Source: Perilla frutescens | Lineage: Eukaryota > Streptophyta > Magnoliopsida > Lamiales > Lamiaceae | NCBI GenBank assembly: GCA_026008535.1 | Contig: BRKX01000003.1 | Coordinates: 28,138,001 to 28,202,000 of the forward strand | Length of the DNA: 64,000 bases | Direction of reading: 5' to 3' | Part shown: one piece after another, positions 11,548 to 23,973 of the stretch | Position numbering within the stretch: position 1 is the first letter of the stretch | Layout: each line of letters starts with the position of its first letter | Notes under the pieces: model-generated | The model's database searches: none | Told to the model about the DNA's origin: nothing | What the model saw: only the letters and a program-made list of their open reading frames with translations | Made by a program: the position numbers and the translations under genes

Positions 11548-12767
11548 AGAATTATCGTGAGATGATTGCAAATGTCTGCTATACTTCTACAACTGAGCCC
11601 AAGAACGTTAAAGAGGCCTTACAAGATGATCGATGGATTCATTCCATGCAAGAAGAGCTCTTGCAGTTTGAAAGAAATGAAGTATGGGATTTGGTTCCAT
11701 GTCCTAAAGGTGTTAATGTGATCGGCACAAAGTGGATCTTCAAGAATAAAACTGATGAAGAAGGGAACATAACCAGAAATAAGGCAAGACTTGTGGCACA
11801 AGGTTATTCACAAGTTGAAGGTGTGGATTTTGACGAGACGTTCACTCCAGTTACTCGTCTTGAATCTGTCAGGTTGCTCCTTGCCATGGCTGCATGGATG
11901 AAGTTTAAATTGTTCCAAATGGATATAAAGAGTGCCTTCTTAAATGGGTACTTATCTGGAGACGTGTTTGTAAGCCAACCCAAAGGCTTTGAAGACCCAT
12001 ACCATCCTGAGTATGTGTACAAACTAAAGAAGGCCCTCTACGTTCTCAAGCAAGCTCCACGAGCTTGGTACGAACGACTTACCAAATACCTTCTGGAGAA
12101 AGGATACGTTCATGATGGTGCTGATAGAACTCTATTCATCAAGAGAGAAAAATCTGATGTGATCATCGTTCAGATTTATATGGATGATATTGTCTTTGGA
12201 TCTGTCTCGGACAGAATGGTGAAAGACTTCGTGAAGGACATGACTTCCGAATTTGAGATGAGTCTTGTAGGTGAACTAACCTACTTTCTGGAGCTTCAAG
12301 TGAAGCAAAAGGATGATAGAATCTTTGTATCTCAAATGAAGTATGCAAAGAACTTAATCAGCAAATTCGGATTGGAAAGTTGCAGCCCGAAAAGAACTCC
12401 GATGGGGACATCTTCAAAGATGTCAAAAGATGAAGTTGGTGTTGCCATTGAGCAAACTTTGTACCGAAGTATGATTGAGAGTCTGCTTTACCTTACATCA
12501 AGTAGACCAGACATATGTTACAGTGTGGGAGTTTGTGCTCGCTACCAATATGAACCCAAAGAAAGTCACTTGAAATCTGTCAAGCACATAATCAAGTACA
12601 TAAAGGGTACTTCTGAGTTGGGACTTTGGTTTTCCTATGATACAAACCCTAGTTTGGTGGGGTTTTGCGATGCAGATTGGGCAGGTTATACTGAAGATAG
12701 GAAGAGTACCTCTGGAGGATGTTTCTTCCTTGGAAATAACATGGTGTCATGGTTCAGCAAGAAATAG
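11544..12767 (+). pseudogene. Sirevirus reverse transcriptase and first half of RNase H
   Basis: This is the best preserved part of the element, open for about 407 codons. RT motifs in order are KWIFKNKTDEEG, ARLVAQGYSQVEGVDFDETF, LFQMDIKSAFLNG, KKALYVLKQAPRAWY and the active site YMDD (12177-12188), then YLTSSRPDI. RNase H starts with GFCDADWAGYTEDRKSTSGG. The frame closes with TAG just after WFSKK. Since RT is entered from another frame upstream, the first codon here is not a real start. It would copy element RNA, primed from the tRNA-Met site at 8255. A dyad copy lies at 12203, next to the palm domain. Confidence 0.92.
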
Positions 12768-13044
12768 AATTCTATCTCGCTGTCTATTGCCGAAGCCGAA
12801 TATATCGCTGCTAGAAGTTGCTGACAATATGAGTGCGATAAACATTTCAAAAAATCCAGTTCAGCACTCTCGTACAAAGCACATAGACATTCATCACCAC
12901 TTCATCCGGGAGCTTGTTGAAGACAGATCTCTTGTGATCGAATATGTTGGAACAGATGCCCAGCTTGTGGACATCTTTACAAAGGCACTTGATAGAAGAA
13001 GGTTTGAAACACTAAGATCCTCCTTGGGTCTTTGTGTTCTTTAA
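12768..13044 (+). pseudogene. Sirevirus RNase H, second half, with internal deletion
   Basis: After a stop at the end of WFSKK, the sequence resumes with SLSIAEAEYIAA, which includes the catalytic Glu region of copia RNase H. It then jumps at about 12823 directly to DNMSAINISKNPVQHSRTKHIDI in a different frame. Family comparison from memory suggests several tens of bases are missing between them. The conserved C-terminus, VDIFTKALDRRRFETLRSSLG, ends at 13044. The deletion and frame change mean this copy could not make active RNase H. The 145 bp to element A are non-coding and hold one dyad copy (13142). Confidence 0.82.
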
Positions 13045-13189
13045 ACTTCTCCGTTATGAGAAGACTCTCTATACAGTCTTGGTCAGTGATGTATGTATAG
13101 AGATCATGGTTAATATGGTCTGTAAGTGTTGTGCCAATATCTGTCTCGGACAGTTTCTGCTTTGGACGAACGGTTACTTTTCAACAGCT

Positions 13190-13194
13190 AGTTG
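13190..13194. repeat. Target site duplication (left copy, AGTTG) of element A
   Basis: AGTTG precedes the LTR start TGTAACACCC and recurs at 21975-21979 after the LTR end GCTGTTACA. Confidence 0.95.
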
Positions 13195-16090
13195 TGTAAC
13201 ACCCTAAATTTCTTAAAGTGTTAAACTGATTTTTTTTAATGATTTTAATTGACGCGGAAATGTGATTCATTTTTTTTAAAAAAAATTATAAAATAATAAT
13301 CTAACTTAATTAGTTAAAGCATTTGAGTGAAAAAATAAATACTTGAATTTAATAGAATAAAATTCTACTTGAATTAGTTAAAGCATTTGAGTAGAAAAAA
13401 TAAATACATGGATTTCACAAAAGGAAATGATACATAATACATTATAGAATAGAGATGACACTGAAATATTTTTATTTGAAAAGTTTATGATAAGTTCTAA
13501 AAAATAAAATAAACTAAAAGACAATAGCATGAGTAGATGTCTAAGAAACAACATGATCCATAAAAACATTGAATTAGAAATAACTAATTTAAAGAAATTT
13601 AAACTATGATATGCGGAAGAAATGAGATTTCACTTGAACGGTCATTCGATCTACCACACGCCACAAAATCAGCTACCTGAAAAATATGTTAATAAGGGAT
13701 GAACATATATAAAATATATTCAGTGTGGGAAATTATGCAAAGATTTACCCAAGTTAATAAAACAGTAGCCCACATATAACTGATACTGAAAATTGATAGT
13801 ACCTTAGTACCGAAACATGATAGTACATTAGTACTAATTGAATCGCATAGCGACATTGACATTTATGCACAAATACTGAGAGCCAAATGAATGAACAAAT
13901 AGTCCAAGGGCCCATTGATAGTAACATGATATATGGCAAACACGTGATATTAAAATGGGTAAAATATAAATCAACGACATAAAATAAATGAATCCCACAC
14001 CTTAACTGGATTGACGAACTTCGAATGAAATACTAGTAAGAACTTATTGTCTTAGTCGCGCCGCACCTAAAATGAAATGATAGAGAACCTTATACATGCG
14101 TGTTCGTTTTTTTTTAAATACAAACTAGCTTGAAATAAAATAACAAAACGCCTCTGGCCTTTAACTGAGATGTTAAATAAAATCAGAAATCCAAATCTGA
14201 GGTATGATTCAAACAAAGAAATAGAAAATTAAGAATCCTCAATGTTATCTGAATTCGTCCAATTAGAAAAAATTAATTAAACTTTCAAATTAATTCATCC
14301 AATTTACTGAATGAGATTTTAAATAAATCATAAATATAAATCTGAAATAAAACATAAACAACTATTAAAATATTTAGAACTCTGATTAGTATCTAGACTC
14401 TTCTAATTAATTTAACTAATTAAACTTTTATATTAATTCAGCTCACAACACAACCTACACTAACATTAATTATTCGGAAATAAATGAAACCTTAACTATC
14501 TAACTTTGGGATTATAATTAAAAGTTAAACTCACAACTTATAAATTCCATGACATGCCACATCTTAAATTTGTGTGCATGCATATATTATTTTTGCAATA
14601 CCAAATCAAATGAACATCTAAAAACATAAGTTAACTGACATAATGAATTTGAGCATCTAACTTTGATCAAAACCTTTTAAAAATTATTTTCGCATATTAA
14701 AACATTAACATTAAAAGGCATATAAATCTTAACCTCATTTATTCCAAAATAATATAATTTGATATACAAATATACCTTTTGATATATATATAGTTTCGAT
14801 TTGAAAGAATTTATACAAAAATCTTAGCAATTTAATACAAAAGAAATAATCATTACTATGCTCTATATATGTTTAAATAAATTATGCAGCCATTAATTCT
14901 AGTAAAAGAATAATGAATTCTATGATTAAAATTAAAGTGATCGACTTGAAATATTTTGAGAAAAGAAACTTAATGCAGATTTATTAAATAAATTTAGAAA
15001 TTAACAACGAAAATATAATTTCATAACTATATATATATATATATATATTCATTTCTATATTATTAATTCACTTTGGAATATAAGTATATGAGGTGTTTAA
15101 AATCAGATTACATATGCACACATATATATATATATTGAAAAAAAAATAATTAGAATTAATTCAAAATATGAAAACAATACTTATTTTATTTAATATTCCT
15201 AGATTCTCAAATTAAATAATGACCATAGATGTATATATATGATATGTAATATACCCAGCAACATGACCAAATGATTTACAATCTAATAAGAATGCATAAA
15301 AAAAACCAAATAAAAAAAGAATTGATTTTACCTCCTTCAACGAACTTCGTAAGCAAGAACATAAAAATTTTGTATGTAGTTAAGGAGAATGTAAAATTTC
15401 TCAATCTGCTAAGCTCTTTATTTTAAATTAAATTTTAAAACTCCACTCCATAGTTAAATGGCAAATTCGAAAATTAAGCATTTTGAATTCAATCAAAATA
15501 ATTAAATTTGAAAAACTCATTCCTAATTAATGGAGAACTATGATTTGTTACCATAGTTTATTTAGCTAAATTTCAAAACTTGTCTAATTACTAAGATAAG
15601 ACTTTTAATACCAATTGATTATATATAAATGTAAATTGATGAATGGATGAACGTAGATACCTTTTAGGACTATGTTCACTTCTTATAATGATATAATGTA
15701 TGATCTTGTAATATAGCTATAAATAAAAATGTTGATCTAATTATATACGTATCTAACATGCATTTGAGAGCTAAAACAAAAACTCTTAAATAAAATATAA
15801 TAAAATAAAATAAATAATAAAAAAATGCATGACTTTATATGCTTCGACTATGTACGCTCGGACCTATATTCTAAATTGAAACAATATAGTAATAAATTGA
15901 TACAACATAATTTCGTATATGATTTTAAGTAAATATATCTTAATTTACTAAATGAGATCGAATAATTATCTATGGCCGCGACTTAGACTATATCATAACT
16001 CAAACCTTTAAAATTCACAAATTTTGATAAATCACATAACTGAAGATAAATATTTTATTTAAACAGTGATTGGAAAAACGGGCTGTTACA
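13195..16090 (-). repeat. Element A 3' LTR (2896 bp)
   Basis: Collinear with 19107-21974 apart from scattered substitutions and small indels, the largest a roughly 24-bp segment near 14330 missing from the other copy. Very AT-rich, with an (AT)n run at about 15028-15048. A tandem pair of about 25 bp (GATAGTAC-N-TTAGTAC units) lies at 13795-13835. No coding capacity seen. Confidence 0.92.
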
Positions 16091-16104
16091 ACCCTACCCA
16101 CTAA
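16091..16104 (-). other. Element A polypurine tract
   Basis: The minus strand reads TTAGTGGGTAGGGT directly before the 3' LTR start TGTAACAG, the expected plus-strand DNA primer. Confidence 0.85.
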
Positions 16105-16127
16105 AAATAATTTCGTCCTCGAAATTA

Positions 16128-16260
16128 AACTTACTTAGGTCTAAAATATATCACGAGGCCATAATATTTTCTCTACCTCGCAAATAGCTTCCTCAACTCT
16201 AACTCATTGAAATTTTGATTAAATCTGATACGCCAACTCTCGACGTATTAACCTTTCGAT
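16128..16260 (-). pseudogene. Element A: remnant of a chromovirus pol 3' end
   Basis: A minus-strand frame broken by several stops reads ...VRVEEAICEVEKILWPRDIF, followed by AATTTCGAGGACGAAATT before the polypurine tract. In Tekay/Del chromoviruses the pol C-terminus has a similar EEATWE-type motif and a GGACGAAATT word just before the LTR. I infer element A descends from such an element by loss of the rest of pol. The similarity is short and recalled, so it is only suggestive. Confidence 0.5.
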
Positions 16261-18341
16261 CTAAAATGACACTGGGCTCTCCTTTGGGGAAACAACCACT
16301 TGCTAGTTATGGGACTGGACTCTTATTTGAATTCGGTAGTTACTTAGATGCAATCTTCCCAATGCCCTAAGGTAATAGTTAAATCTTCATTAGGTACCGG
16401 CAACACTAGTATCCAAAAAAAAAATCCAACACAAAAAAATGAAAAAAAAATAAAAAATGAACTTAGTTAATTCTTCATCCAATAGGAATCCTCCATGAAA
16501 AAGTAACAATGACCTATCTCGGCACTTGTCATGCATGCCACCCTTTTTATGCCATCACCAACCCTTAACGCATTCTCTTGCAAAAATTTTTGTATACATG
16601 AACATGAGTGTGTATAATAGAAAAATTTAACTTCAAAAGAAATGCTTGATTCAAAATTTTTAAGGTCTATAGTTGATTAAAACGGAATACCAATAACTAA
16701 CAATTTCAAAATATGAACTCTTTTAAAACCGCACTCTCCGAATTTTTTTTTAAACAATTTCAAAGACAATAATTAGGGGGAAAAACACATTAAAAAAATA
16801 AATGCTAAACATTTTAAATTGACCCGGTCGGGAGGTATCACACGAAAATGAGGCCTTTACAACTCTATTAACTAAAATTCTAAAATTAATGAATTGAGTA
16901 CATGCATGCACTTATATATGTAATACGAACATGAGTATAGTTAATAACATTATTATAGAATAATTCATTTGATATCAAAGTGGGTTGATCCATAAGAATA
17001 TATGTACGTTTGGTATTTATTAATGTAATGGATTTTAAGATGATTTTAAATCTTACAATACCTAAGGATTCCAAAAGATGGTTGAATTTTCAGATTTAAA
17101 TGAGGGTAACATTTTTTTTTCGTACACAAAGGAAAAAATATAAATAATAACGTTAACAGTTGAAATACCTATGTGCAAAGAAGTTTCAATGACAATAAAT
17201 ATATTTGATAAACTTAAATCAGTACAACTAGAATCGTTTGAAATACTTTTATGAAACTACTAGAACACTGATTCTTTGTATAAAGAAATTTTATTTCATA
17301 AACAAATTGATTTCCCAACATTCATAAAATAGTAGGGCTATGAGAATTTTTTTTTCGAAGAAACATAAGGTTTTTTTTTTCATAAACCAGTTAATTCGAA
17401 AATGGGTAAGAAATAAAATAGGAAAAAAAAAACTTTGTAAGGAACATAAAGCTTATGGTCGGAAAGATTTTTTTTTTTTAAACAGGTACTTAAAAAAATA
17501 TCGGTGCAAGACCCCTAAACACTTTCACAAGGTCACTGCTAGAAAAAATATTTTAAATCATTTTGGAATTTCAAATGAGAAGCACTTATTACATCCATAA
17601 TTTGTGTTCTCTTGAGAATCTGAGTTCAAAAGAAAAACTCTTTGATCAAAACTGAGAAATGTAGAAAACAGTTAGTACTTTACATTAAATATTAGATTTA
17701 CACTTCTTTCATATCTAAACCCAATTTTTAAAAAAATGTAGAGAGAGCGAGTCTTGATCGATATATAATCCAAAATATGGAATTTTTCATAAATCATTTC
17801 AATATAAAAGGGTTTGGCTACGGAATGCAACATATGAAAATAAACATTTTAAAAAAAATAAAATAAAACAACTCCTTTGCATGCATGCAATAATAACATT
17901 TTTTTTTTTCGAATTTACAGGCCAAGTATAACATATATCATAAATTTATCTTCCTCATTTTCTTTTACAAAAATAAATGCGAATAGGAATGATACACTTA
18001 TTTACATGCACATTTTGACATGTAGTATGGCTTTGCCCAATTGAAAATTCACTGTATATGCTATAAGTTCACTAAATGCATAACCTTTGACAAAACTCAA
18101 TCACACCCTAAACGGAAAGATACGATATCCAACATGAGCTACAAAAATAAGGAATTTGGTGCTAAATAAAAAATTTCAACCAATAGCATAATCTCAGTAA
18201 CAAACCACAGATAAACCGAAATTTCAACTTGTATCGTCATGAGAGAAAACTGAAAATAAAAACAAGGTCCAACATATAAAATAGTGCCACAGGTCTAAAG
18301 GGTTTATCTTATATGCTAGATAAAACTAAGAATCCTCTCCC
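16261..18341 (-). other. Element A interior, non-coding
   Basis: About 2.1 kb of AT-rich sequence with homopolymer T and A runs (for example 17110-17120, 17340-17390 and 17465-17480). Short frames such as 17340-17600 (plus) are lysine-rich by composition only. I see no retroelement domain. Confidence 0.7.
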
Positions 18342-18830
18342 TCAATCCATAGTCGGGTCATCCTCCGAGGAATTCATTTCCTCCGGATCCTCCTCCGACG
18401 AAGTATCTTCTGCCGAGTCATCATCCACATCTATCGGATTTTTGTCCGAACTTCCCATTGGAATATGAGGTGGTGTAGGTGGTTGGGGTTGCGGCTGTGG
18501 TGTTGGTGGAGCGGAGTAGTGTGGATCACCCCACATTGGCTCACCATGGATAAAGAATCCGTATTCCTTTAATAAAGCCTCCACGTAAGTCTCAAATTGA
18601 ACCCGTGCTATCCGTTGAGGAGAATATAGAGACATTCTTCGGAACTCCTCCATTGCAATACCTCGTCCTTTCTCGGGTATGGTATCACGAACCTTTCGGG
18701 CCGCTTCGGTTTGATGTAGTAAATCCCCAGGTGCCACGTGATCCCTCCAAATATCACGCATCTTGACAATATTATGAAAAACCCCCATGTGCATGTCCCA
18801 TTCATAATACCAAAATTTATTCTCCTTCAT
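18342..18830 (-). CDS. Element A ORF, 162 aa, acidic C-terminus, function unknown
   Basis: An uninterrupted ORF with a true ATG (18828-18830), about 260 bases downstream of the primer site, the place normally taken by gag. Residues 1-100 look folded and aromatic/charged (MKENKFWYYEWDMHMG, RVQFETYVEALLKEYGFF). Residues about 105-125 are Pro/Gln-rich (PTPQPQPQPPTPP). The rest is acidic Ser/Asp/Glu (VDDDSAEDTSSEEDPEE). There is no zinc knuckle or protease motif. Just upstream of the ATG the minus strand reads TTTCTGTAGGTCG, like a splice acceptor, so it might be a captured host exon or the last exon of a spliced mRNA. It could also be a divergent gag. I do not recognise the family. Confidence 0.55.
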   Translation of the reverse strand: MKENKFWYYEWDMHMGVFHNIVKMRDIWRDHVAPGDLLHQTEAARKVRDTIPEKGRGIAMEEFRRMSLYSPQRIARVQFETYVEALLKEYGFFIHGEPMWGDPHYSAPPTPQPQPQPPTPPHIPMGSSDKNPIDVDDDSAEDTSSEEDPEEMNSSEDDPTMD

Positions 18831-19088
18831 CGACCTACAGAAATGATAGAGAAGCTCAGAAGTTTTTCTAAGTTCTTTCTAAATTCGAGAACTAAATTCA
18901 AAATGAAATAAACATTATATCACCCAATGAATTTAAATAGCAAATTTCAACATAACAACCAAAAATCACATACTCAATCAACTGAAAAATGAAATCTTAT
19001 ACCTTGATACTGGGGCGCGTGGTGACCAAATGACTCATGAAATGAATTTAAATGCATGAATGATTCACGAAGTCTACAGGAAAGTAGA

Positions 19089-19103
19089 CCCGCTCTGATA
19101 CCA
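19089..19103 (-). other. Element A primer binding site (tRNA-Met type)
   Basis: The minus strand reads TGGTATCAGAGCGGG three bases after the 5' LTR, complementary to initiator tRNA-Met. It fixes the element's orientation. Confidence 0.92.
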
Positions 19104-19106
19104 CAC

Positions 19107-21974
19107 TGTAACACCCTAAATTTCTTAAAGTGTTAAACTGATTTTTTTTAATGATTTTAATTGACGCGGAAATGTGATTCATTTTTTTTTAAAAAAATTA
19201 TAAAATAATAATCTAACTTAATTAGTTAAAGCATTTGAGTGAAAAAATAAATACTTGAATTTAATAGAATAAAATTCTACTTGAATTAGTTAAAGCATTT
19301 GAGTAGAAAAAATAAATACATGAATTTAACAAAAGGAAATGATACATAATACATTATAGAATAGAGATGAAACTGAAATATTTTTATTTGAAAAGTTTAT
19401 GATAAGTTCTAAAAAATAAAATAAACTAAAAGACAATAGCATGAGTAGATGTCTAAGAAACAACATGATCCATAAAAACATTGAATTAGAAATAACTAAT
19501 TTAAAGAAATTTAAACTATGATATGCGGAAGAAATGAGATTTCACTTGAACGGTCATTCGATCTACCACACGCCACCAAATCAGTTACCTGAAAAATATG
19601 TTAATGAGGGATGAGCATATATAAAATATACTCAGTGTGGGAAATTATGTAAAGATTTACCCAAGTTAATAAAACAGTAGTCCACATATAACTGATACTG
19701 AAAATTGATAGTACCTTAGTACCGAAACATGATAGTACTGTAGTACTAATTGAATCGCATAGCGACATTGATATTTGTGCACAAATACTGAGAGCCAAAT
19801 GAATGAACAAATAGTCCAAGGGCCCATTGATAGTAACATGATATATGGCAAACACGTGATATTAAAATGGGTAAAATATAAATCTACGACATAAAATAAA
19901 TGAATCCCACACCTTAACTGGATTGATGAACTTCGAATGAAATACTAGTAAGAACTTATTGTCTTAGTCGCACCGCACCTGAAATGAAATGATAGAGAAC
20001 CTTATACATGCGTGTTCGTTTTTTTTTAAATACAAACTAGCTTGAAATAAAATAACAAAACGCCTCTTGGCTTTAACTGAGATGTTAAATAAAATCAGAA
20101 ATCCAAATCTGATGTACGATTCAAACAAAGAAATTGAAAATTAAGAATCCTCAATGTTATCTGAATTCGTCCAATTAGAAAAAATTAATTATACTTTCAA
20201 ATTAATTCATCCAATTTACTGAATGAGATTTTAAATAAAACATAAACAACTATTAAAATATTTAGAACTCTGATTAGTATCTGGACTCTTCCAATTAATT
20301 TAACTAATTAAACTTTTATATTAATTCAGCTCACAACACAACCTACACTACCATTAATTATTCGGAAATAAAGGAAACCTTAACTATCTAACTTTGGCAT
20401 TATAATTAAAAGTTAAACTCACAACTTATAAATTCCATGACATGCCACATCTTAAATTTGTGTGCATGCATATATTATTTTTGCAATACCAAATCAAATG
20501 AGCATCTAAAAACATAAGTTAACTGACATAATGAATTTGAGCATCTAACTTCGATCAAAACCTTTTAAAAATTATTTTCGCATATTAAAACATTAACATT
20601 AAAAGGCATATAAATCTTAACCTCATTTATTCCAAAATAATATAATTTGATATACAAATATACCTTTTGATATATATATATAGTTTCGATTTGAAAGAAT
20701 GTATACAAAAATCTTAGCAATTTAATACAAAAGAAATAATCATTACTATGCTCTATATATGTTTAAATAAATTATGCAGCCATTAATTCTAGTAAAATAA
20801 TAATGAATTCTATGATTAAAATTAAAGTGTTGGACTTGAAATATTTTGAGAAAAGAAACTTAATGCAGAGTAATTAAATAAATTTAGAAATTAACAATGA
20901 AAATATAATTTCATAACTATATATATATATATATTCATTTGTATATTATTAATTCACTTTGGAATATAAGTATATGAGGTGTTTAAAATCAGATTACATA
21001 TGCATATATATATATATATTGAAAAAAAATAATTAGAATTAATTCAAAATATGAAAACAATACTTATTTTATTTAATATCCCTAGATTTTCAAATTAAAT
21101 AATGACCATAGATGTACATATATGATATGTAATATACCCAGCAACATGACCAAATGATTTACAATCTAATAAGAATGCATAAAAAAAAACCAAATAAAAA
21201 AAGAATTGATTTTACCTCCTTCAACGAACTTCGTAAGCAAGAACAGAAAAATTTTGTATGTAGTTTAGGAGAATGTAAAATTTTTCAATCTGCTAAGCTC
21301 TTTATTTTAAATTAAATTTTAAAACTCCACTCCATAGTTAAATGGCAAATTCGAAAATTAAGCATTTTGAATTCCATCAAAATAATTAAATTTGAAAAAC
21401 TTATTCCTAATTAATGGAGAACTATGATTTGTTACCATAGTTTATTTAGCTAAATTTCAAAACTTGTCTAATTACTAAGATAAGACTTTTAATACCAATT
21501 GATTATATATAAATGTAAATAGATAAATGGATGAACGTAGATACCTTTTAGGACTATGTTCACTTCTTATAATGATATAATGCATGATCTTGTAATATAG
21601 CTATAAATAAAAATGTTGAACTAATTATATACGTATCTAACATGCATTTGAGAGCTAAAACAAAAACTCTTAAATAAAATAAAATAAAATAAAATAAATA
21701 ATAAAAAAATGCATGACTTTATATGCTTCGACTATGTACGCTCGGACCTATATTCTAAATTGAAACAATATAGTAATAAATTGATACAACATAATTTCGT
21801 ATATGATTTTAAGTAAATATATCTTAATTTACTAAATGAGATCGAATAATTATCTATGGCCGCGATTTAGACTATATCATAACTCAAACCTTTAAAATTC
21901 ACAAATTTTGATAAATCACATAACTAAAGATAAATATTTTATTTAAACAGTGATTGAAAAAACGGGCTGTTACA
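19107..21974 (-). repeat. Element A 5' LTR (2868 bp)
   Basis: Second LTR copy, starting TGTAACACCC and ending GGGCTGTTACA on the plus strand. It matches 13195-16090 along its length. It is followed by the AGTTG duplication and then Sirevirus sequence that continues from 13189. Confidence 0.92.
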
Positions 21975-21979
21975 AGTTG
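21975..21979. repeat. Target site duplication (right copy, AGTTG) of element A
   Basis: Matches 13190-13194 and directly follows the LTR end at 21974. Confidence 0.95.
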
Positions 21980-22189
21980 TGCCTTGATTTTCGCACCACG
22001 ATCGATTTCACTTCTCCACACCTAGCTGCGGGGTGATGTGTGAGGAATAAGTGAGTTAAGAAAATTTCCTTTTAGAGTATCCTAATTAAGGTCTTAACCT
22101 TATTTTTCAAAAGAGACAGAATCGTTACAAATTTTCCAAGCCGTTCTCTCTCTGTGGTGTGTGTTTGAATTTTCGTTGTACGAACTCTA
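21980..22189 (+). other. Sirevirus spacer between pol and env-like ORF
   Basis: Together with 13045-13189 this makes about 355 bases of spacer once element A is removed. It has short pyrimidine tracts (CTCTCTCTGTGG near 22147) before the env-like ATG. It might hold a splice site or leader for env-like expression, but none is evident. Confidence 0.6.
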
Positions 22190-23973
22190 ATGGCGGACAA
22201 AGCTATTTCTTCTAAGCCCACTCATGCAAAGAAACCCAGAATTTCTATTGATGACTTGCGGCGATAGCTTGCGGAGCTTTCTCAACCCATTGTGTTTTCG
22301 TCTTCAATTGCCTCTGTCTCTGTGAAGCCATCTATTGCTTCCTCTGAAGCGCTTGCTTTTGTGCCAACTTCTATGGCACCTTCTGCTGATTTGCCGCCTT
22401 GATCTGTGTCTGAGACAGATCTCGATGTTCAACCCTCTCCTAGGGTTTCTGAAGTGCCATTGTCTCCGCCCATGGTGTCTGCGGAAATTTTGGATGCCTC
22501 AATTACAGCTGCTATTGAGAATGTTGGAGGAAATGAAGTCTCCATGGCCTCTATTGAAGATAATGTTGTCGTCACCCCTGTTGTTGATGAAGATCCTACC
22601 TCTATTGAGGAATTTGCTGCATCTCTTGATGCGCTGAAATTTGTTCAAGCTCCGTCCATCTCTGTTGCTGATCATGTGGTGAGTGACACGTTCGTTGTCA
22701 CGGTTCAAGTTCCTCTTGGTGAAGTATCACCTTCTGCTGCTGCTGAAAACCTTGTTTATGATCAAGGTGAAGATGATGTTGATATCTCCTTCCTCGATGA
22801 GGAGTCTTCTGTTACTGTGGATGTTTCTGTCCCTCCTCCAAAGGCTACCTCCTCCAAAACTCGCGGGTCCAAACGCAAGTTGGCGTTGAGAGATGAACCA
22901 GTCACTTCTTCAGTGTCTGATGATGAAGATGACACACTCATTGCCAAATTAAAATCCAAAGTGTTGGCCAAGGTTGCTGCTAAGAAGGGGCCTTCGTCAA
23001 AACCCACAAAATCAGTGAAGCCTGCTGTGAAAAAGGTTGTGCCTAAGAAGTCTGAGGTTGTTCCTGCTCGCCGTATTACACGGAGTGTGTCCGAGCAGAG
23101 GATGGGGTTGATGTCGGGACGTCGTCGCCCGCTGATGAAGCAAGCCAGAGCGCCTTCCCCCTCTGATGAATAAGCAGCGGATGTCCCTGAGTCTGTTCCA
23201 AACAGATCAGATTCCGATTCTGAGGACTTTGATTCAAGTAAGTTTATCTTTGCCCTTCATCAAAATAAATTCAAGATTGTTGTTGGTCGCTCGTTGATTT
23301 CCAAGCGTTGTTTGGTTAAGTCCGATATAGAGGGAACTGGTGTTGATTCTCTGTTGCATGATCTCCGATTAGAGAAGTCTGCTTTTTCTGCTCCTCCTTT
23401 TATTACTACTGTTGTGCATGAATTTTATGCCAACTTGTCTAAGCGTATGTGTGATGCTTCCTATGCGCATGCATTTTCTGTGTTTGTGCGGGGTCATTGG
23501 ATTGCATTTTCCCCTGCCGTGATTAATGATTTTTTGGGTCGTGAGAACCTTGTTGCTCCTGCACCTGTTTTTGATCTGAATGAAGTGGTGTCAGAATTAA
23601 CTGGAGGAAGTCGGGTGGTGTGGCCCTCGGGGCGTGCGTTGTTGGCGTCTGATCTGAGTGTGAAATACTCAATACTTCACAAGGTTGCTATTCGGAATTG
23701 GTTGCCCAGTACTCATGATTCTACTGTTGGCAAGTCCATGGCCTTGTTGCTGTTCACAGTAGGCACTCGTAGTGAGTTTAATCTGGGTCTGCTGATCTTT
23801 GAGAACGTCATTGCTCATGACGAATAGACTCGTACCCAACAACCTGTTGGCTATCCTGGCCTAATCTTCAACATCATACTGGCCCAGCATGATGTTGTTT
23901 CTGCAAATGATGTGTATGCGCCTGTTGCGCAACCGCTATCAATCAGCCATAAGTTGTTTTCGTCCCAGCATGC
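22190..23973 (+). pseudogene. Sirevirus env-like ORF, 5' part (split by element B)
   Basis: A single frame begins at ATG 22190 (MADKAISSKPTHAKKPRIS) and runs to the element B insertion. The first 330 codons are low-complexity: acidic and Ser/Val-rich, then a basic Lys/Pro-rich stretch (KVAAKKGPSSKPTKSVKPAVKK). The folded part (23294-23827) has VVHEFYANLSKRM, AHAFSVFVRGHWIAFSPAVINDFLG and HKVAIRNWLPSTHDSTVG, the module called env-like in SIRE-type elements. I see no clear signal peptide or transmembrane helix. In-frame stops lie at 22265, 22400, 23171 and 23825. The frame resumes at 32646 after element B. Confidence 0.82.
23970..23973. repeat. Target site duplication (left copy, ATGC) of element B
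   Basis: ATGC precedes the LTR start TGTAATACC and recurs at 32642-32645. Five bases would be usual; here the fifth differs (CATGC against AATGC if the last LTR base is counted), so I claim four. Confidence 0.8.

Larger units (their letters stand above)
13195..21974 (-). mobile_element. Element A: large non-autonomous LTR retrotransposon (LARD-like), Tekay/Del-related
   Basis: Two LTRs (2896 and 2868 bp) flank a 3016-bp interior, with AGTTG target duplications. The primer site sits beside the right LTR in reverse, so the element reads on the minus strand. The minus-strand LTR starts TGTAACAGCCCG and ends GGGTGTTACA. No protease, RT or integrase domain is present. The interior keeps one small ORF (18342-18830) and a pol-tail remnant next to the polypurine tract. 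Mobility would have needed enzymes from a related chromovirus. It inserted between pol and the env-like gene of the Sirevirus. Confidence 0.9.

Noticed and set aside
15020..15060. AT dinucleotide runs as a regulatory site
   Set aside because: Simple microsatellites within an AT-rich LTR, of different length in the second LTR copy.
22335..22889. Leucine-rich overlapping frames in the env-like region
   Set aside because: Out of phase with the frame that starts at ATG 22190 and carries the conserved env-like motifs; they are shadows.
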